Shown: in pieces, positions 1 through 9,086 of the stretch
Position numbering within the stretch: position 1 is the first letter of the stretch
Layout: every line of letters starts with the position of its first letter
From: Arthrobacter sp. B3I9
GTDB lineage: Bacteria > Actinomycetota > Actinomycetes > Actinomycetales > Micrococcaceae
DNA length: 64,000 nt
Reading direction: 5' to 3'
Assembly: GCF_030816935.1 (NCBI RefSeq)
Contig: NZ_JAUSYO010000001.1
Span: 3,100,001-3,164,000 of the forward strand
Position numbers and translations under genes: made by a program
The notes under the pieces: generated by a model
What the model saw: only the letters and a program-made list of their open reading frames with translations
Told to the model about the DNA's origin: nothing
Databases searched by the model: none

Positions 1-879
1 CCAGTAGTCGTGGATCTGTTGCGCGAGCGGAAGCGGCTGCAAGGTGGGCGCGCTGCCTCCTCCTGATCCGAAATTCCACTGGCAGTGCGCGTAGTAGTCC
101 AGCCCCAGCGTGTCGATCCGGCCGGGAGCCAGGTCCAGCAAGCGCTTCCCCCCGGCCTCGCGCAGCGGTGCCGCCATCAGCCCGTCAGGGTCGTAGCCCC
201 GTCCAAGGAACGCGTCAATGACGAGGAAACGGCGCTCGTTCGCCATCTGGGCGTAGGCGATTCCGGCCGGGCTGGAGCCGGTGTGGTTTTCGCAGGTATC
301 CACCCAGACGTGCCGGGCGTCGGGCAGCAGTTCCGCATAAAACCGGCTTGCCTCAGCGAGCGAGGGCAGCACGTTCAGGATCAAATCAACGAAAGCGTCC
401 AGCCCCTTGTGGTACGGCGGCCAGATCGCCTCGTGTCCACAGAGGAACAACGTGGAGAACGGCTCGTTGAAGAGAGTGTATTCACGGATCCAGGGATAGC
501 GCAGGGCCAGCGCCTCTGCGTAACGGAGGTAAGCGGATCCGAACCGGGGGTCAGCGAAGCCGCCGGTCAGCCAGCGGGGGTAGCTGGTGTGGTGGACCAG
601 ATCGACGATGGGCTCGAACCCATGATCCCGGAGGTAGTGCATGACCTTGTCGGTGGATGACCAGTCGTATTTTCCCTCCTCCGCTTCGACGCGGTGCCAC
701 CGCACCGGGTACCGCAGCCGTTTGACGCCAGTGGCCGCGAGTAGCTGAAGGTCCTGCTTCCAGCTGACGTCGTGACCGGTGGTTTCAGCAATGTCCCTGT
801 CGTGCGCCGGGAGATAGGTGGTCTCGAAACCACCGATGATGTCGATGCCTTGTCGGCGCACTCTGGACGGGGCATTCAT
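1..879 (-). CDS. Family 1 glycoside hydrolase (beta-glucosidase-like), N-terminal part, cut by window edge
   Basis: The reading frame is open from the ATG at 879 to base 1, giving 293 residues; the C-terminus lies outside the window. The protein reads as a TIM-barrel retaining glycosidase: after a short N-terminus it has the GH1-type W-x-x-D segment (about 40-43) and TLFNEP at 135-140, in which E139 would be the acid/base catalyst. The nucleophile motif (ENG-type) would lie beyond the window. No signal peptide is visible, so it is probably cytosolic and acts on an imported beta-glycoside; the exact sugar cannot be told. A ribosome site GGGGAG sits 7 bases before the ATG. It is divergent from ctaC. 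Confidence 0.85.
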   Translation of the reverse strand, partial: MNAPSRVRRQGIDIIGGFETTYLPAHDRDIAETTGHDVSWKQDLQLLAATGVKRLRYPVRWHRVEAEEGKYDWSSTDKVMHYLRDHGFEPIVDLVHHTSYPRWLTGGFADPRFGSAYLRYAEALALRYPWIREYTLFNEPFSTLFLCGHEAIWPPYHKGLDAFVDLILNVLPSLAEASRFYAELLPDARHVWVDTCENHTGSSPAGIAYAQMANERRFLVIDAFLGRGYDPDGLMAAPLREAGGKRLLDLAPGRIDTLGLDYYAHCQWNFGSGGGSAPTLQPLPLAQQIHDYW

Positions 880-1261
880 TCCACCACTCCCCGGGAAAGG
901 GAATGATCCGGTCGTGCACACTTAGCTTTGCGTTGCTCCATCATGACCTTTCAGCCAGTCCCCCTGATTGGGGAACTTTCGCCAGGCAGGGGGGGTAACC
1001 CCTGGGACGGATCCTGCATACCGCCGAAGTGGCCACATCATAAGCACACTTAGTTGTTAGTAGCCATAGGCTTCATGAGTATTTCTTGGGACGCCCCCGG
1101 CGCCAGTTCGCCGAAATCACCAATAACCCCTCTTCCCATCGCACCGGGGATGTAGGTAGCCTGATGCAATCACGGCTCTGCAATCAGGCTCACCGAGGTC
1201 AGCTCAGGGCGGTGACGGCGGCTCGTGAAGCAGGGCCATTTTGCACCGTGGGGAAGAACCT
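880..1261. other. Divergent intergenic region, GH1 gene / ctaC
   Basis: About 380 bases without a plausible gene separate two divergent starts, so promoters for both should lie here. The 10-mer GCACACTTAG occurs twice in direct orientation, at 916-925 and 1044-1053, 128 bases apart, one near each gene; it may be an operator but I recognise no family for it. The stretch around 1040-1085 is visibly more AT-rich than its surroundings. I see no clear terminator, RNA gene or riboswitch. Confidence 0.4.
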
Positions 1262-2131
1262 ATGACGGCAAAAAGTGCGGAAGTTTCAGTGGTCCGGCGG
1301 GCGTCGCAAACCGCCGGTAGTGTGCTCGCGGCAGCGGGCCTGGCGGGTTGTTCTGCGGAGGTGCAGCGGGGCTGGCTTCCGACCGAACGCGATACCACCA
1401 ATCACACCCCGGAAATCATGGACCTCTGGGTGAACTCCTGGGTCGCTGCCGTGGTGGTGGGAATCATTACCTGGGGTCTCATTCTGTGGTGCGTAGTTGC
1501 TTACCGCCGAAGGAAAAACACAGAGGGATTCCCCCACCAGCTCAGCTACAACCTTCCGCTTGAGGTGTTTTATCTCTCCGTTCCCCTCATGATCGTGGGC
1601 GTGCTGTTCATCTTCACCACCAGGGAGCAACAGGCCATCGATGCCAGATACCAGGACCCCGACGTCGTAATCGATGTCCGCGGTAAGCAGTGGTCGTGGG
1701 ACTTCAATTACGTCAAGGAAGATGTCCACGAGGACCCAGGTGTCCAAACGCACCAGACGGGCGCGGTGGGCGCCCGCGAACGCGTTCCCGTTCTTTATCT
1801 TCCGGTCGGAAAGCGGGTGGAACTGCAACTCAATTCCCGGGACGTGCAGCATTCGTTCTGGGTGCCGGCGTTCCTGCAAAAGCGCGACCTGTACCCGGAC
1901 GCCCGCGAAATAAACCGGTACATCAGCGTCACGCCCGGCCGGACCGGCGACTTTGACGGCAAATGCGCGGAGCTTTGTGGCGAATTCCACTCCGAGATGC
2001 TCTTTCGGGTGAAGGTCGTCTCGCAGCAGGAGTATGAATCCCACATCGCGGCACTCCGCGCCAAGGGCAACACCGGAATCCGCGGCGATGAATACGACAG
2101 GGCCCCGGGGCAGCCCGCGTTGGCACACTGA
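1262..2131 (+). CDS. ctaC: Cytochrome c oxidase subunit II
   Basis: This 289-residue subunit carries the CuA centre that receives electrons from cytochrome c for the aa3 oxidase. The N-terminus looks like a lipoprotein signal ending in LAGC (C30). Two membrane helices follow (about 58-80 and 98-118), then the extracytoplasmic cupredoxin domain. The CuA ligands are all visible: H197, C235, C239, H243 and M246, in the block [12 protein letters not shown]. The reading frame opens further upstream at a TTG (1241), but the ATG at 1262 is preceded by GGGGAAG at the right distance, so I use it. The ctaD start lies 19 bases downstream, implying one transcript. Confidence 0.95.
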   Translation: MTAKSAEVSVVRRASQTAGSVLAAAGLAGCSAEVQRGWLPTERDTTNHTPEIMDLWVNSWVAAVVVGIITWGLILWCVVAYRRRKNTEGFPHQLSYNLPLEVFYLSVPLMIVGVLFIFTTREQQAIDARYQDPDVVIDVRGKQWSWDFNYVKEDVHEDPGVQTHQTGAVGARERVPVLYLPVGKRVELQLNSRDVQHSFWVPAFLQKRDLYPDAREINRYISVTPGRTGDFDGKCAELCGEFHSEMLFRVKVVSQQEYESHIAALRAKGNTGIRGDEYDRAPGQPALAH

Positions 2132-2150
2132 AAACAGAGGTAGGCAGACA

Positions 2151-3911
2151 ATGGCTGCATCAGCTCAAGCGCCGGCCGGGGCCGGTATGGCCGCTACGGC
2201 CGCACCCGCCGTGGTGGCACGGACCAAGGGCAGCATCGTGGTTAGTTGGATCACCTCCACCGACCACAAGACCATCGGCTACATGTACCTGCTGGCGTCC
2301 TTCGTCTTCTTCTGCCTGGGCGGTGTCATGGCCCTGCTGATCCGTGCGGAGCTGTTCGAGCCCGGGATGCAGGTCCTGCAGACCAAGGAGCAGTACAACC
2401 AGCTCTTCACCATGCACGGAACGGTGATGCTGCTGATGTTCGCGACGCCACTGTTTGCGGGCTTCGCCAACGTGATCATGCCGCTCCAGATCGGCGCGCC
2501 CGACGTCGCTTTCCCGCGACTGAACGCCCTCGCGTTCTGGTTCTTCCTCTTCGGGTCCACGGTCGCGATGTCCGGGTTCATCACCCCGCAAGGGTCGGCG
2601 TCGTTCGGCTGGTTCGCTTACTCGCCACTGTCCCTTACAACCTTCACGCCGGGCGTCGGCGGGGATCTCTGGGTCTTCGGCCTGGCCCTTTCCGGTTTCG
2701 GCACCATCCTTGGCTCCGTCAACTTCATCACCACGATCATCTGCATGCGGGCACCGGGCTTGACGATGTGGCGCATGCCGATCTTCACCTGGAACACCCT
2801 CGTGACCGCCATCCTGGTGCTGATGGCCTTCCCGCCACTGGCCGCCGCCCTGTTCGCGCTGGGTGCGGACCGCCGCTTCGGCGCCCACATCTTTGACCCG
2901 GCAAACGGCGGGGCCATCCTCTGGCAGCACCTGTTCTGGTTTTTCGGCCATCCCGAGGTGTACATCATCGCCCTGCCGTTCTTCGGCATCGTCTCGGAAA
3001 TCTTTCCGGTGTTCAGCCGTAAGCCCCTGTTCGGTTACAAGGGCATTGTCTACGCTACGATCGCGATCGGTGCTCTCTCCGTGACCGTGTGGGCACACCA
3101 CATGTACGCCACGGGCGCGGTGCTGCTGCCGTTCTTCGCCTTCATGACGATGCTGATCGCTGTTCCGACGGGTGTGAAGTTCTTCAACTGGATCGGCACC
3201 ATGTGGCGGGGTTCCATCACCTTCGAGACGCCCATGCTCTGGAGCATCGGCTTTCTGGTCACGTTCCTGTTCGGGGGCCTGACCGGCATTATCCTGGCCT
3301 CCCCGCCACTGGATTTCCATGTCACCGACAGCTACTTCGTGGTGGCACATTTCCACTATGTCGTTTTTGGCACGGTAGTGTTCGCAATGTTCGCCGGCTT
3401 TTATTTCTGGTGGCCGAAGTGGACCGGGACCATGCTGAATGAACGCCTGGGCAAGATCCATTTCTGGATGCTTTTCCTGGGCTTCCACGCCACCTTCCTG
3501 ATCCACCACTGGTTGGGCGTCCAAGGCATGCCGCGGCGTTACGCGGACTACCTGCCCGAGGACAACTTCACGGCCATGAACCAGTTTTCCACCATCGGTT
3601 CCTACCTTCTGGGCGCATCACTGCTGCCGTTCCTGTGGAATGTCTACATCACCTGGCGGGCGGGCGAAAAAGTAACAGTGGATGACCCTTGGGGCTTCGG
3701 GGCTTCGTTGGAGTGGGCAACTTCCTGCCCGCCGCCGCGGCACAATTTCAGCTCCCTGCCCCGCATTCGCTCGGAACGCCCGGCCCTCGACCTGCACCAT
3801 CCCGAAATCAGAATCCGGGAACACGACGCCGACTACAGCCCCGCCGCCAGTGCGCTGGGAGCCGCCGACATCGGAGAACGGGACGTCCGCGACCCAAGCC
3901 CTGACAAATGA
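2151..3911 (+). CDS. ctaD: Cytochrome c oxidase subunit I
   Basis: This is the 586-residue catalytic subunit of an aa3-type haem-copper oxidase, with about 12 membrane helices. All metal ligands can be placed: H89 and H402 for haem a, H400 for haem a3, and H267, H316 and H317 for CuB; Y271 in HPEVY is the residue normally cross-linked to H267. D118 in the D-channel segment is present. The C-terminal tail with CPPPRHNF is typical of actinobacterial CtaD. The ATG at 2151 follows an AGGTAGG-like site; upstream in-frame codons overlap ctaC and are unlikely. Subunits III and IV and the bcc complex genes are not in the window, so this may be a second copy of the pair. Confidence 0.96.
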   Translation: MAASAQAPAGAGMAATAAPAVVARTKGSIVVSWITSTDHKTIGYMYLLASFVFFCLGGVMALLIRAELFEPGMQVLQTKEQYNQLFTMHGTVMLLMFATPLFAGFANVIMPLQIGAPDVAFPRLNALAFWFFLFGSTVAMSGFITPQGSASFGWFAYSPLSLTTFTPGVGGDLWVFGLALSGFGTILGSVNFITTIICMRAPGLTMWRMPIFTWNTLVTAILVLMAFPPLAAALFALGADRRFGAHIFDPANGGAILWQHLFWFFGHPEVYIIALPFFGIVSEIFPVFSRKPLFGYKGIVYATIAIGALSVTVWAHHMYATGAVLLPFFAFMTMLIAVPTGVKFFNWIGTMWRGSITFETPMLWSIGFLVTFLFGGLTGIILASPPLDFHVTDSYFVVAHFHYVVFGTVVFAMFAGFYFWWPKWTGTMLNERLGKIHFWMLFLGFHATFLIHHWLGVQGMPRRYADYLPEDNFTAMNQFSTIGSYLLGASLLPFLWNVYITWRAGEKVTVDDPWGFGASLEWATSCPPPRHNFSSLPRIRSERPALDLHHPEIRIREHDADYSPAASALGAADIGERDVRDPSPDK

Positions 3912-4127
3912 CGCCCGGGGGCCCGGAACGCAAGGGCTACAGTCCCAGTGCCCCTCCACCCCGCTATGGACAACGGCGCCAACCACGCTTACATTTGATC
4001 CACAGACAAGGGCGCAAACCATCAGAATCTGGCCCCTGGTCCTCCTCCTCCGGTCGTGTGCGGGGCCGGAAGGAATACCCGCTGTAGCCGAACGGCGGCC
4101 AAGACGCACCCCGCGGAAGGCCCTGAA

Positions 4128-4385
4128 ATGGCCCCCTCGCATTTCGAACAATTCCTTGATGAAGCCACTGTCCCGGACCCTGACACGGACTGCCCCCTGG
4201 GCCCCGATTGCCTCTACGGGTTGTATACCAGCTGGTGCCTGATTAAGGGCCTGGAGCCCAAGCCCGACATCACCTTCCGTGGTGCTATGCATCGATGCGG
4301 TGTGGACATCTACGACAGCCGATTGCGGATGACAGGCCCGGCAATGGCGGACTACATCCTGTCCAGCTATCCACCCGCTGCCTGA
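4128..4385 (+). CDS. Small hypothetical protein (85 aa)
   Basis: I do not recognise this gene. It encodes an acidic, soluble 85-residue protein with four cysteines (in DCPLGPDC, SWC and RCG) and no membrane segment or signal peptide. The middle part, with GLYTSWCLIKGLEPKP, resembles small actinobacterial proteins of unknown role. The ATG at 4128 is preceded by GGAAGG at a suitable distance; an upstream in-frame ATG gives a poor, arginine-rich extension. The next gene starts 3 bases after the stop, so the two are probably translated together. Confidence 0.65.
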   Translation: MAPSHFEQFLDEATVPDPDTDCPLGPDCLYGLYTSWCLIKGLEPKPDITFRGAMHRCGVDIYDSRLRMTGPAMADYILSSYPPAA

Positions 4386-4387
4386 TC

Positions 4388-4816
4388 ATGACGATCGACC
4401 CCAACGGGCACACACCCGACAGCCGGCTGCCCCAAGCGTCCCCCCTGCAGTGCACCGACTGCCGCTCGGACAGTCACCTGTCCATCAGCTCCATCGAGTC
4501 ACTCGGGCCGGCCTCGGAAAACCTGGTCACGGTGTCGTACACCTGCACCGCCTGCGGACAGTTCCTTTCCCACACCGCCGACGTCGCGCAGGTTGCCGTG
4601 ATCCTCAACAAGTACCAGGGAAGAAACACGGATGTGCTCGTCTTTGGCGGGCACTACATCCACTGTGGCCGGCCCATGGAAAAAGCAGGATCCGGACTGC
4701 AACGCATCCACCTGCCAGTCAAAACTGACCAGCCCACCGATGGTGCCCTGGCAGTTTACCTGTCCACCCGCGTCCTGCGGTGCCCCTGCGGCTTCCAGAT
4801 CGAGCTGCCCGAGTAG
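4388..4816 (+). CDS. Hypothetical protein with Cys-pair (zinc-ribbon-like) motifs (142 aa)
   Basis: I do not recognise the family. The 142-residue product has CTDC near residue 20, CTAC near 58, an HCG near 97 and CPCG near the C-terminus. Two CxxC-type pairs in the first half suggest a zinc ribbon, and a second metal or disulfide site may exist in the C-terminal half. No membrane helix or signal peptide is visible. It starts 3 bases after the stop of the preceding small gene and ends 4 bases from the convergent glgX stop, so the two small genes form a tight pair downstream of ctaCD after a gap of about 220 bases. Confidence 0.65.
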   Translation: MTIDPNGHTPDSRLPQASPLQCTDCRSDSHLSISSIESLGPASENLVTVSYTCTACGQFLSHTADVAQVAVILNKYQGRNTDVLVFGGHYIHCGRPMEKAGSGLQRIHLPVKTDQPTDGALAVYLSTRVLRCPCGFQIELPE

Positions 4817-4820
4817 AAGC

Positions 4821-7055
4821 TCACGGGGCCGCTGCCCCGCCTCCGTTCGTGGCTTTTCGCTCCGGATCCTTTCCTGCGGCCGTATCGGGACCCGTGCCGG
4901 CGAGGACTGCAAGGGATGCTGACGCGGACACCTCGGGTTCGGCGTCGGGTTCCGTGTACGCCCTCAGCACTGCCAGGGACTTGGCCGGCAGCTTCAGCGT
5001 CTGACCGGACTGGACGGGTTTGCCGCCGGTGTCTTCGCCGGCCGTGCTGATGACCACGTCCCAGGCAGGAGCGTATTCGGAGGTGGGAAGGGTGAACTTG
5101 ATGGTGTCATCATGGGCGTTGAAATACAGCAGGAAGTTCACATCCGTGATTCTCCTGCCGCGGCTGTCAACCCCATGGATGCCCTGCCCGTTAAGAAAGA
5201 CGCCGATGCTGCGGTCAAAACCGTTGCCCCAGTCTTCCGGGAGCATCTCGGCGCCCTCCGCGTTGAGCCAGACGATGTCGGGAAGTTTTGCGCCCTCCAC
5301 GCGGAGCACCGGCCTGCCGTCAAAGAAGCGCCGGCGGCGGAAGGTCGGATGGTCCGCCCTGAGGCGGCTGACCACAGCGGTGAACTCCATCAGGGGCTGG
5401 TCGATCTGGTCCCAGTGGACCCAGCTCAGTTCAGAGTCCTGGCAGTAGGTGTTGTTGTTGCCCTGCTGGGTGCGGCCCAGTTCGTCACCATGCAGGAGCA
5501 TCGGCACGCCTTGGGAGAGCAGCAGCGTGGCAATGAAGTTACGTTGCTGGCGGGCCCGCAGCGACAAGATGTCCGGATCGCTGGTCGGACCTTCCACGCC
5601 GCAGTTCCAGGACCGGTTGTGCGATTCGCCGTCGTTGTTTCCTTCGCCGTTGGCGTCGTTGTGCTTCTCGTTGTACGACACGAGGTCGCGCATGGTGAAG
5701 CCGTCGTGGGCCGTCACGAAGTTGATGGATGCGACCGGGCGGCGGCCCGAGTGCTCGTAGAGGTCCGCGGAGCCGGTGAGCCTGGAGGCGAACTCGCCCA
5801 GGGTGGAGGGCTCGCCGCGCCAGAAGTCCCGGACCGTGTCGCGGTACTTGCCGTTCCATTCGGTCCATTGCGGCGGGAAGTTGCCCACCTGGTACCCGCC
5901 GGGGCCGACGTCCCACGGCTCGGCGATCAGCTTGACCTGGGACACGACGGGGTCCTGCTGGACGAGTTCGAAGAAGGTGGAGAGCTTGTCCACGTCGTAG
6001 AACTCGCGGGCCAGGGTGGAGGCGAGGTCGAAGCGGAAGCCGTCCACGTGCATCTCGGTCACCCAGTAGCGCAGGGAGTCCATGAGCAGCTGCAGGGAAT
6101 GCGGGTGCCGCACGTTCAGGGTGTTGCCGGTTCCCGTGTAATCCATGTAGTAGCGCTTGTCGTTGTCAACCAGCCGGTAGTAGGCGGCGTTGTCGATGCC
6201 CTTGAAGGACAGGGTGGGACCAAGGTGGTTTCCTTCCGCGGTGTGGTTGTAGACCACGTCCAGGATCACCTCAATACCAGCCGCATGCAGCTCGCGGACC
6301 ATGGCCTTGAATTCCTGCACCTGTTCCCCCGTGTCGCCCACGGAGCTGTAGGTGTTCTGCGGGGCGAAGAAGCCGATGGTGTTGTAGCCCCAGTAGTTGG
6401 AGAGGCCCTTGTCCTGGAGAGTGCCGTCATTGACGAACTGATGCACGGGCATCAGCTCCAGGGCTGTGATGCCCAGTTTCTGCAGGTGTCCGATGACTGC
6501 GGGGTGCGCGATGCCCGCGTACGTCCCGCGCTGCTCCTCCGGAATCTCCGGGTGCAGCTGGGTAAGTCCCTTCACGTGGGCTTCGTAGATCACCGAGCGG
6601 TGGTACGGGGTCCTGGGGGGCCGGTCACCGGCCCAGTCGAAGAACGGGTTCACGACGACGCCCAGCATCACGTGCGGAGCGGAATCCTCATCGTTGCGGG
6701 AGTCCGGGTCCCCGAAGTTGTAGGCGAACAACGCGGGGTTCCAGTCCACCTGCCCGCAAATGGACTTGGCGTATGGGTCGAGCAGCAGCTTGTTCGGGTT
6801 GCAGCGCATGCCCCGCGCGGGATCGTAGGGGCCGGTGATCCGGTAGCCGTACCTTTGCCCTGGCAGAACGTGCGGCAGGTAGCAATGCCACACGTATCCG
6901 TCGACCTCCACGAGGGGAACCCGCGTCTCGGCACCCTCGGGGCTGATGAGGCACAATTCCACCGACTCTGCGGCCTCGCTGAACAGCGCAAAGTTCGTGC
7001 CGATACCGTCAAAGGTTGCGCCAAGGGGGTAGGCGCTTCCTGGCCAAACTTCCAT
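4821..7055 (-). CDS. glgX: Glycogen debranching enzyme (GlgX-type isoamylase)
   Basis: The 744-residue protein hydrolyses alpha-1,6 branch points of glycogen or phosphorylase-limit dextrin. An N-terminal CBM48-like domain (about 1-110) is followed by the GH13 barrel. The catalytic triad is visible: D343 in DGFRFDLA (nucleophile), E379 in IAEPWD (acid/base) and D451 in FVTAHDGF. DVVYNHT (about 266-272) is the first conserved GH13 region. The reading frame extends 45 bases upstream of my start, but the ATG at 7055 has GGAG 6 bases before it and gives the usual MEVWPG-type beginning. The C-terminal 45 residues are low-complexity and probably not catalytic. It appears monocistronic. Confidence 0.95.
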   Translation of the reverse strand: MEVWPGSAYPLGATFDGIGTNFALFSEAAESVELCLISPEGAETRVPLVEVDGYVWHCYLPHVLPGQRYGYRITGPYDPARGMRCNPNKLLLDPYAKSICGQVDWNPALFAYNFGDPDSRNDEDSAPHVMLGVVVNPFFDWAGDRPPRTPYHRSVIYEAHVKGLTQLHPEIPEEQRGTYAGIAHPAVIGHLQKLGITALELMPVHQFVNDGTLQDKGLSNYWGYNTIGFFAPQNTYSSVGDTGEQVQEFKAMVRELHAAGIEVILDVVYNHTAEGNHLGPTLSFKGIDNAAYYRLVDNDKRYYMDYTGTGNTLNVRHPHSLQLLMDSLRYWVTEMHVDGFRFDLASTLAREFYDVDKLSTFFELVQQDPVVSQVKLIAEPWDVGPGGYQVGNFPPQWTEWNGKYRDTVRDFWRGEPSTLGEFASRLTGSADLYEHSGRRPVASINFVTAHDGFTMRDLVSYNEKHNDANGEGNNDGESHNRSWNCGVEGPTSDPDILSLRARQQRNFIATLLLSQGVPMLLHGDELGRTQQGNNNTYCQDSELSWVHWDQIDQPLMEFTAVVSRLRADHPTFRRRRFFDGRPVLRVEGAKLPDIVWLNAEGAEMLPEDWGNGFDRSIGVFLNGQGIHGVDSRGRRITDVNFLLYFNAHDDTIKFTLPTSEYAPAWDVVISTAGEDTGGKPVQSGQTLKLPAKSLAVLRAYTEPDAEPEVSASASLAVLAGTGPDTAAGKDPERKATNGGGAAAP

Positions 7056-7198
7056 CGAAATCTCCAAGCCTGAGCGGGGCCGTTGTATGGGCTTATTCAA
7101 TCAAAGGTAAGCCTACTGATGAAAGTCAGGATGCCAAGGTCTTGCTGGGGCCGCCGGATCCTGCCCCTGCCTGTTTCGCTCCGGGGCACCACCAGCCA

Positions 7199-7690
7199 CT
7201 AGGGCTGTGGTGTCCCCGCGGGCCTCGGGGCCGGCCGGCGGCGGTAGAGCCACACGAGTCCCAGGATCGGCAGCAGGAGCGGGATGAAGCCGTAGCCGCG
7301 GCCGAACAGGGACCAGACGGTCTCGTGCGGGAAGTTGACGGAGTCGAAGACGCTCAGTGCCCCGATCACCAGCACGCCGACCAGCTCGGTCAGGACGGCG
7401 GCGACCGAGACCTTGAACCAGGTGCGGCCGGCCTTCGCGAGGGACACCGTGGCCACGATGTAGACGACGGCGGCGAATGCGGACAGCGAGTAAGCCAGGG
7501 GCGCTTCGGAGAATTTGGTGAGGATCTGATACCCGGCCCTGGCGGTGGCCGAAATGGCAAACACCGCATAAACGGCGATCAGGAGCCGGCCGGGGCCGGT
7601 GTTGCGGGTGTCTCTCGCCGGAGTCGCGGCGCTTGCCGCCGTCGCGCCTGTAGCGGTCCCGGCGTCCTGTGGGGACGATGGTGGGGTCAC
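7199..7690 (-). CDS. Hypothetical membrane protein (about 163 aa)
   Basis: After a polar Ala/Thr-rich N-terminus, four hydrophobic segments follow (roughly 35-55, 62-82, 90-112 and 130-150), then a short Arg/Pro-rich tail. I recognise no catalytic motif. The start is uncertain: the frame opens with a TTG at 7708, but the GTG at 7690 is better placed behind AGAGG, so I use it. It lies directly downstream of another small membrane protein and of truB, on the same strand with gaps of only a few bases, which suggests one operon and perhaps a membrane complex of the two. Confidence 0.65.
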   Translation of the reverse strand: MTPPSSPQDAGTATGATAASAATPARDTRNTGPGRLLIAVYAVFAISATARAGYQILTKFSEAPLAYSLSAFAAVVYIVATVSLAKAGRTWFKVSVAAVLTELVGVLVIGALSVFDSVNFPHETVWSLFGRGYGFIPLLLPILGLVWLYRRRPAPRPAGTPQP

Positions 7691-7709
7691 GTTTTTTGCC
7701 TCTTCCAAG

Positions 7710-8063
7710 TCAGTACCAGATCTGGTTCATTCGGGCGGCCATCACCAAGGCTGTGACGCCGACGGCGGCCAGGACGAAGTTGCTCCAGCGCGTGCGTTCC
7801 AGGATGGACCAGTACACCGCGCCGACGGGCAGCAGGAGGGCCGTCAGCAGGTAGCCCCAGAACTCCCAGATTTCCCCGGCGATGTGTTCGCCCGCCGCGA
7901 CCCGGATGACGGAACCCACCAGGTACACCAGCAGGGACAGCTCGACGGCGGCCACGGACAGGATCGTCACGTCGTTCGGGGCCTTCTTCAGGATGCCTGC
8001 GGCGAGGCAAATGAGGCTGGAGATAAGCCCGACAGTCAGGATGATGTAGAAATACGCGTCCAA
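7710..8063 (-). CDS. Hypothetical membrane protein (117 aa)
   Basis: The product has three or four hydrophobic helices (about 4-24, 33-55, 68-88 and 95-112) and almost no soluble part. I cannot assign a function. The only sensible start is a TTG at 8063, two bases after the truB stop, so translation is probably coupled to truB. The protein below it in the operon is also a small integral membrane protein. Confidence 0.65.
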   Translation of the reverse strand: MDAYFYIILTVGLISSLICLAAGILKKAPNDVTILSVAAVELSLLVYLVGSVIRVAAGEHIAGEIWEFWGYLLTALLLPVGAVYWSILERTRWSNFVLAAVGVTALVMAARMNQIWY

Positions 8064-8065
8064 GG

Positions 8066-9001
8066 CTAGTCGGCCCGCTTTTCATTGTCGCGCTTTTCAT
8101 TGTCGGGCGCGAAGACGAGCACGGGCTTGGCGTAGCTTCCCGCGTCGGCCAGCAACGCCACGAGCGTGCCGTCCGGGGCGAACGCCGCTGCCGGGGCGTC
8201 AGCGGTCGCCGCGTCCGCGGTGCCGGCGGCGGGCCCGGCAGCGATCCGGCGGCCGAAGGAGATCTCGGTTGTTTCCTCGTCGCTGAGTTCACGGTTCGGC
8301 ATGAGCGCCCGCGCGGCCTGGGACATTTCCAGCACGTCCAGTTCTTCGGCCAGCTGCTCGAGGGTGTGGGCCTGGTCGAGGGTGTAGGGACCGACCTGGG
8401 TCCTGCGCAGCGCAGTGAGGTGGCCGCCGACGCCGAGCGCGTTGCCGAGGTCGCGGGCCAGCGCCCGGATATAGGTGCCGGAGGAGCACTCCACCGTGAC
8501 ATCGACATCCAGGGTGGCCCCGCCGGCCGCCGGGCGGAGCCCGTGGACCTCGAAGCGGTGGATGGTGACGGGCCGCGCGGCCAGCTTGACCTCTTCGCCG
8601 GAGCGGACCCTGGCGTAGGACCGTTCCCCGTTGACCTTGATGGCGCTTACGCTGCTGGGAATCTGCTCAATCTTGCCGGTCAGGGCGGCGACGCCGGCCC
8701 GGACGCCTTCCTCGGTGACCGCGGCGGCGCTGTGCGTAAACGTGACGTCCCCTTCGGCGTCGTCAGTTACTGTCGATTCGCCGAGGCGGATGGTGGCCGT
8801 GTAGGTCTTGGAGGTGCCCACGATGTAGGTCAGGAGCCGGGTGGCCTTGTTGATGCCGACCACCAGGACGCCGGTGGCCATCGGATCCAGGGTGCCCGCA
8901 TGGCCCACCTTTCGGGTACCGGCGAGCCGCCGCATCCGTCCAACCACGTCGTGGCTGGTCCAGCCTTGCGGCTTGTCCACTATCACCAGTCCAGAAAGCA
9001 C
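8066..9001 (-). CDS. truB: tRNA pseudouridine(55) synthase
   Basis: TruB converts U55 of the T-loop of tRNAs to pseudouridine. The protein is 311 residues when started at the GTG at 9001. The N-terminus LVIVDKPQGWTSHDVV and the catalytic block HAGTLDPMATG with D39 are diagnostic. The open frame runs another 219 bases upstream, but that extension is unlike TruB and overlaps the divergent gene. The last 12 residues contain the pentapeptide DNEKR twice, from a perfect 15-bp tandem duplication in the DNA. In relatives truB usually follows rbfA directly; here three plus-strand genes separate them. Confidence 0.93.
   Translation of the reverse strand: MLSGLVIVDKPQGWTSHDVVGRMRRLAGTRKVGHAGTLDPMATGVLVVGINKATRLLTYIVGTSKTYTATIRLGESTVTDDAEGDVTFTHSAAAVTEEGVRAGVAALTGKIEQIPSSVSAIKVNGERSYARVRSGEEVKLAARPVTIHRFEVHGLRPAAGGATLDVDVTVECSSGTYIRALARDLGNALGVGGHLTALRRTQVGPYTLDQAHTLEQLAEELDVLEMSQAARALMPNRELSDEETTEISFGRRIAAGPAAGTADAATADAPAAAFAPDGTLVALLADAGSYAKPVLVFAPDNEKRDNEKRAD
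8076..8105. repeat. 15-bp perfect tandem duplication at the truB 3' end
   Basis: The 15-mer CGCTTTTCATTGTCG occupies 8076-8090 and again 8091-8105. It lies in the last codons of truB and encodes a repeated DNEKR, so frame is kept. The codons before and after do not continue the pattern. Confidence 0.9.
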
Positions 9002-9086
9002 GCTTCCCAGTATATCTGCGCCGCAATGGCGCCCGATCCCGCCTCCGGGGCCGCCCCGGCAAAGGGTGCCGGTTAGGATGGCAGAC

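Noticed and set aside
611-630. GGCTCGAACCCATGATCCCG resembles a tRNA T-arm
   Set aside because: It lies inside the GH1 coding frame, and no acceptor, anticodon or D-arm pairing can be made around it.
2160-3524. 454-codon open frame on the minus strand
   Set aside because: It is antisense to ctaD and gives a His/Glu-rich sequence without any family features.
5112-7073. 653-codon open frame on the plus strand
   Set aside because: It is the antisense of glgX; the high GC content removes stop codons. The product has no recognisable domain while glgX is fully conserved.
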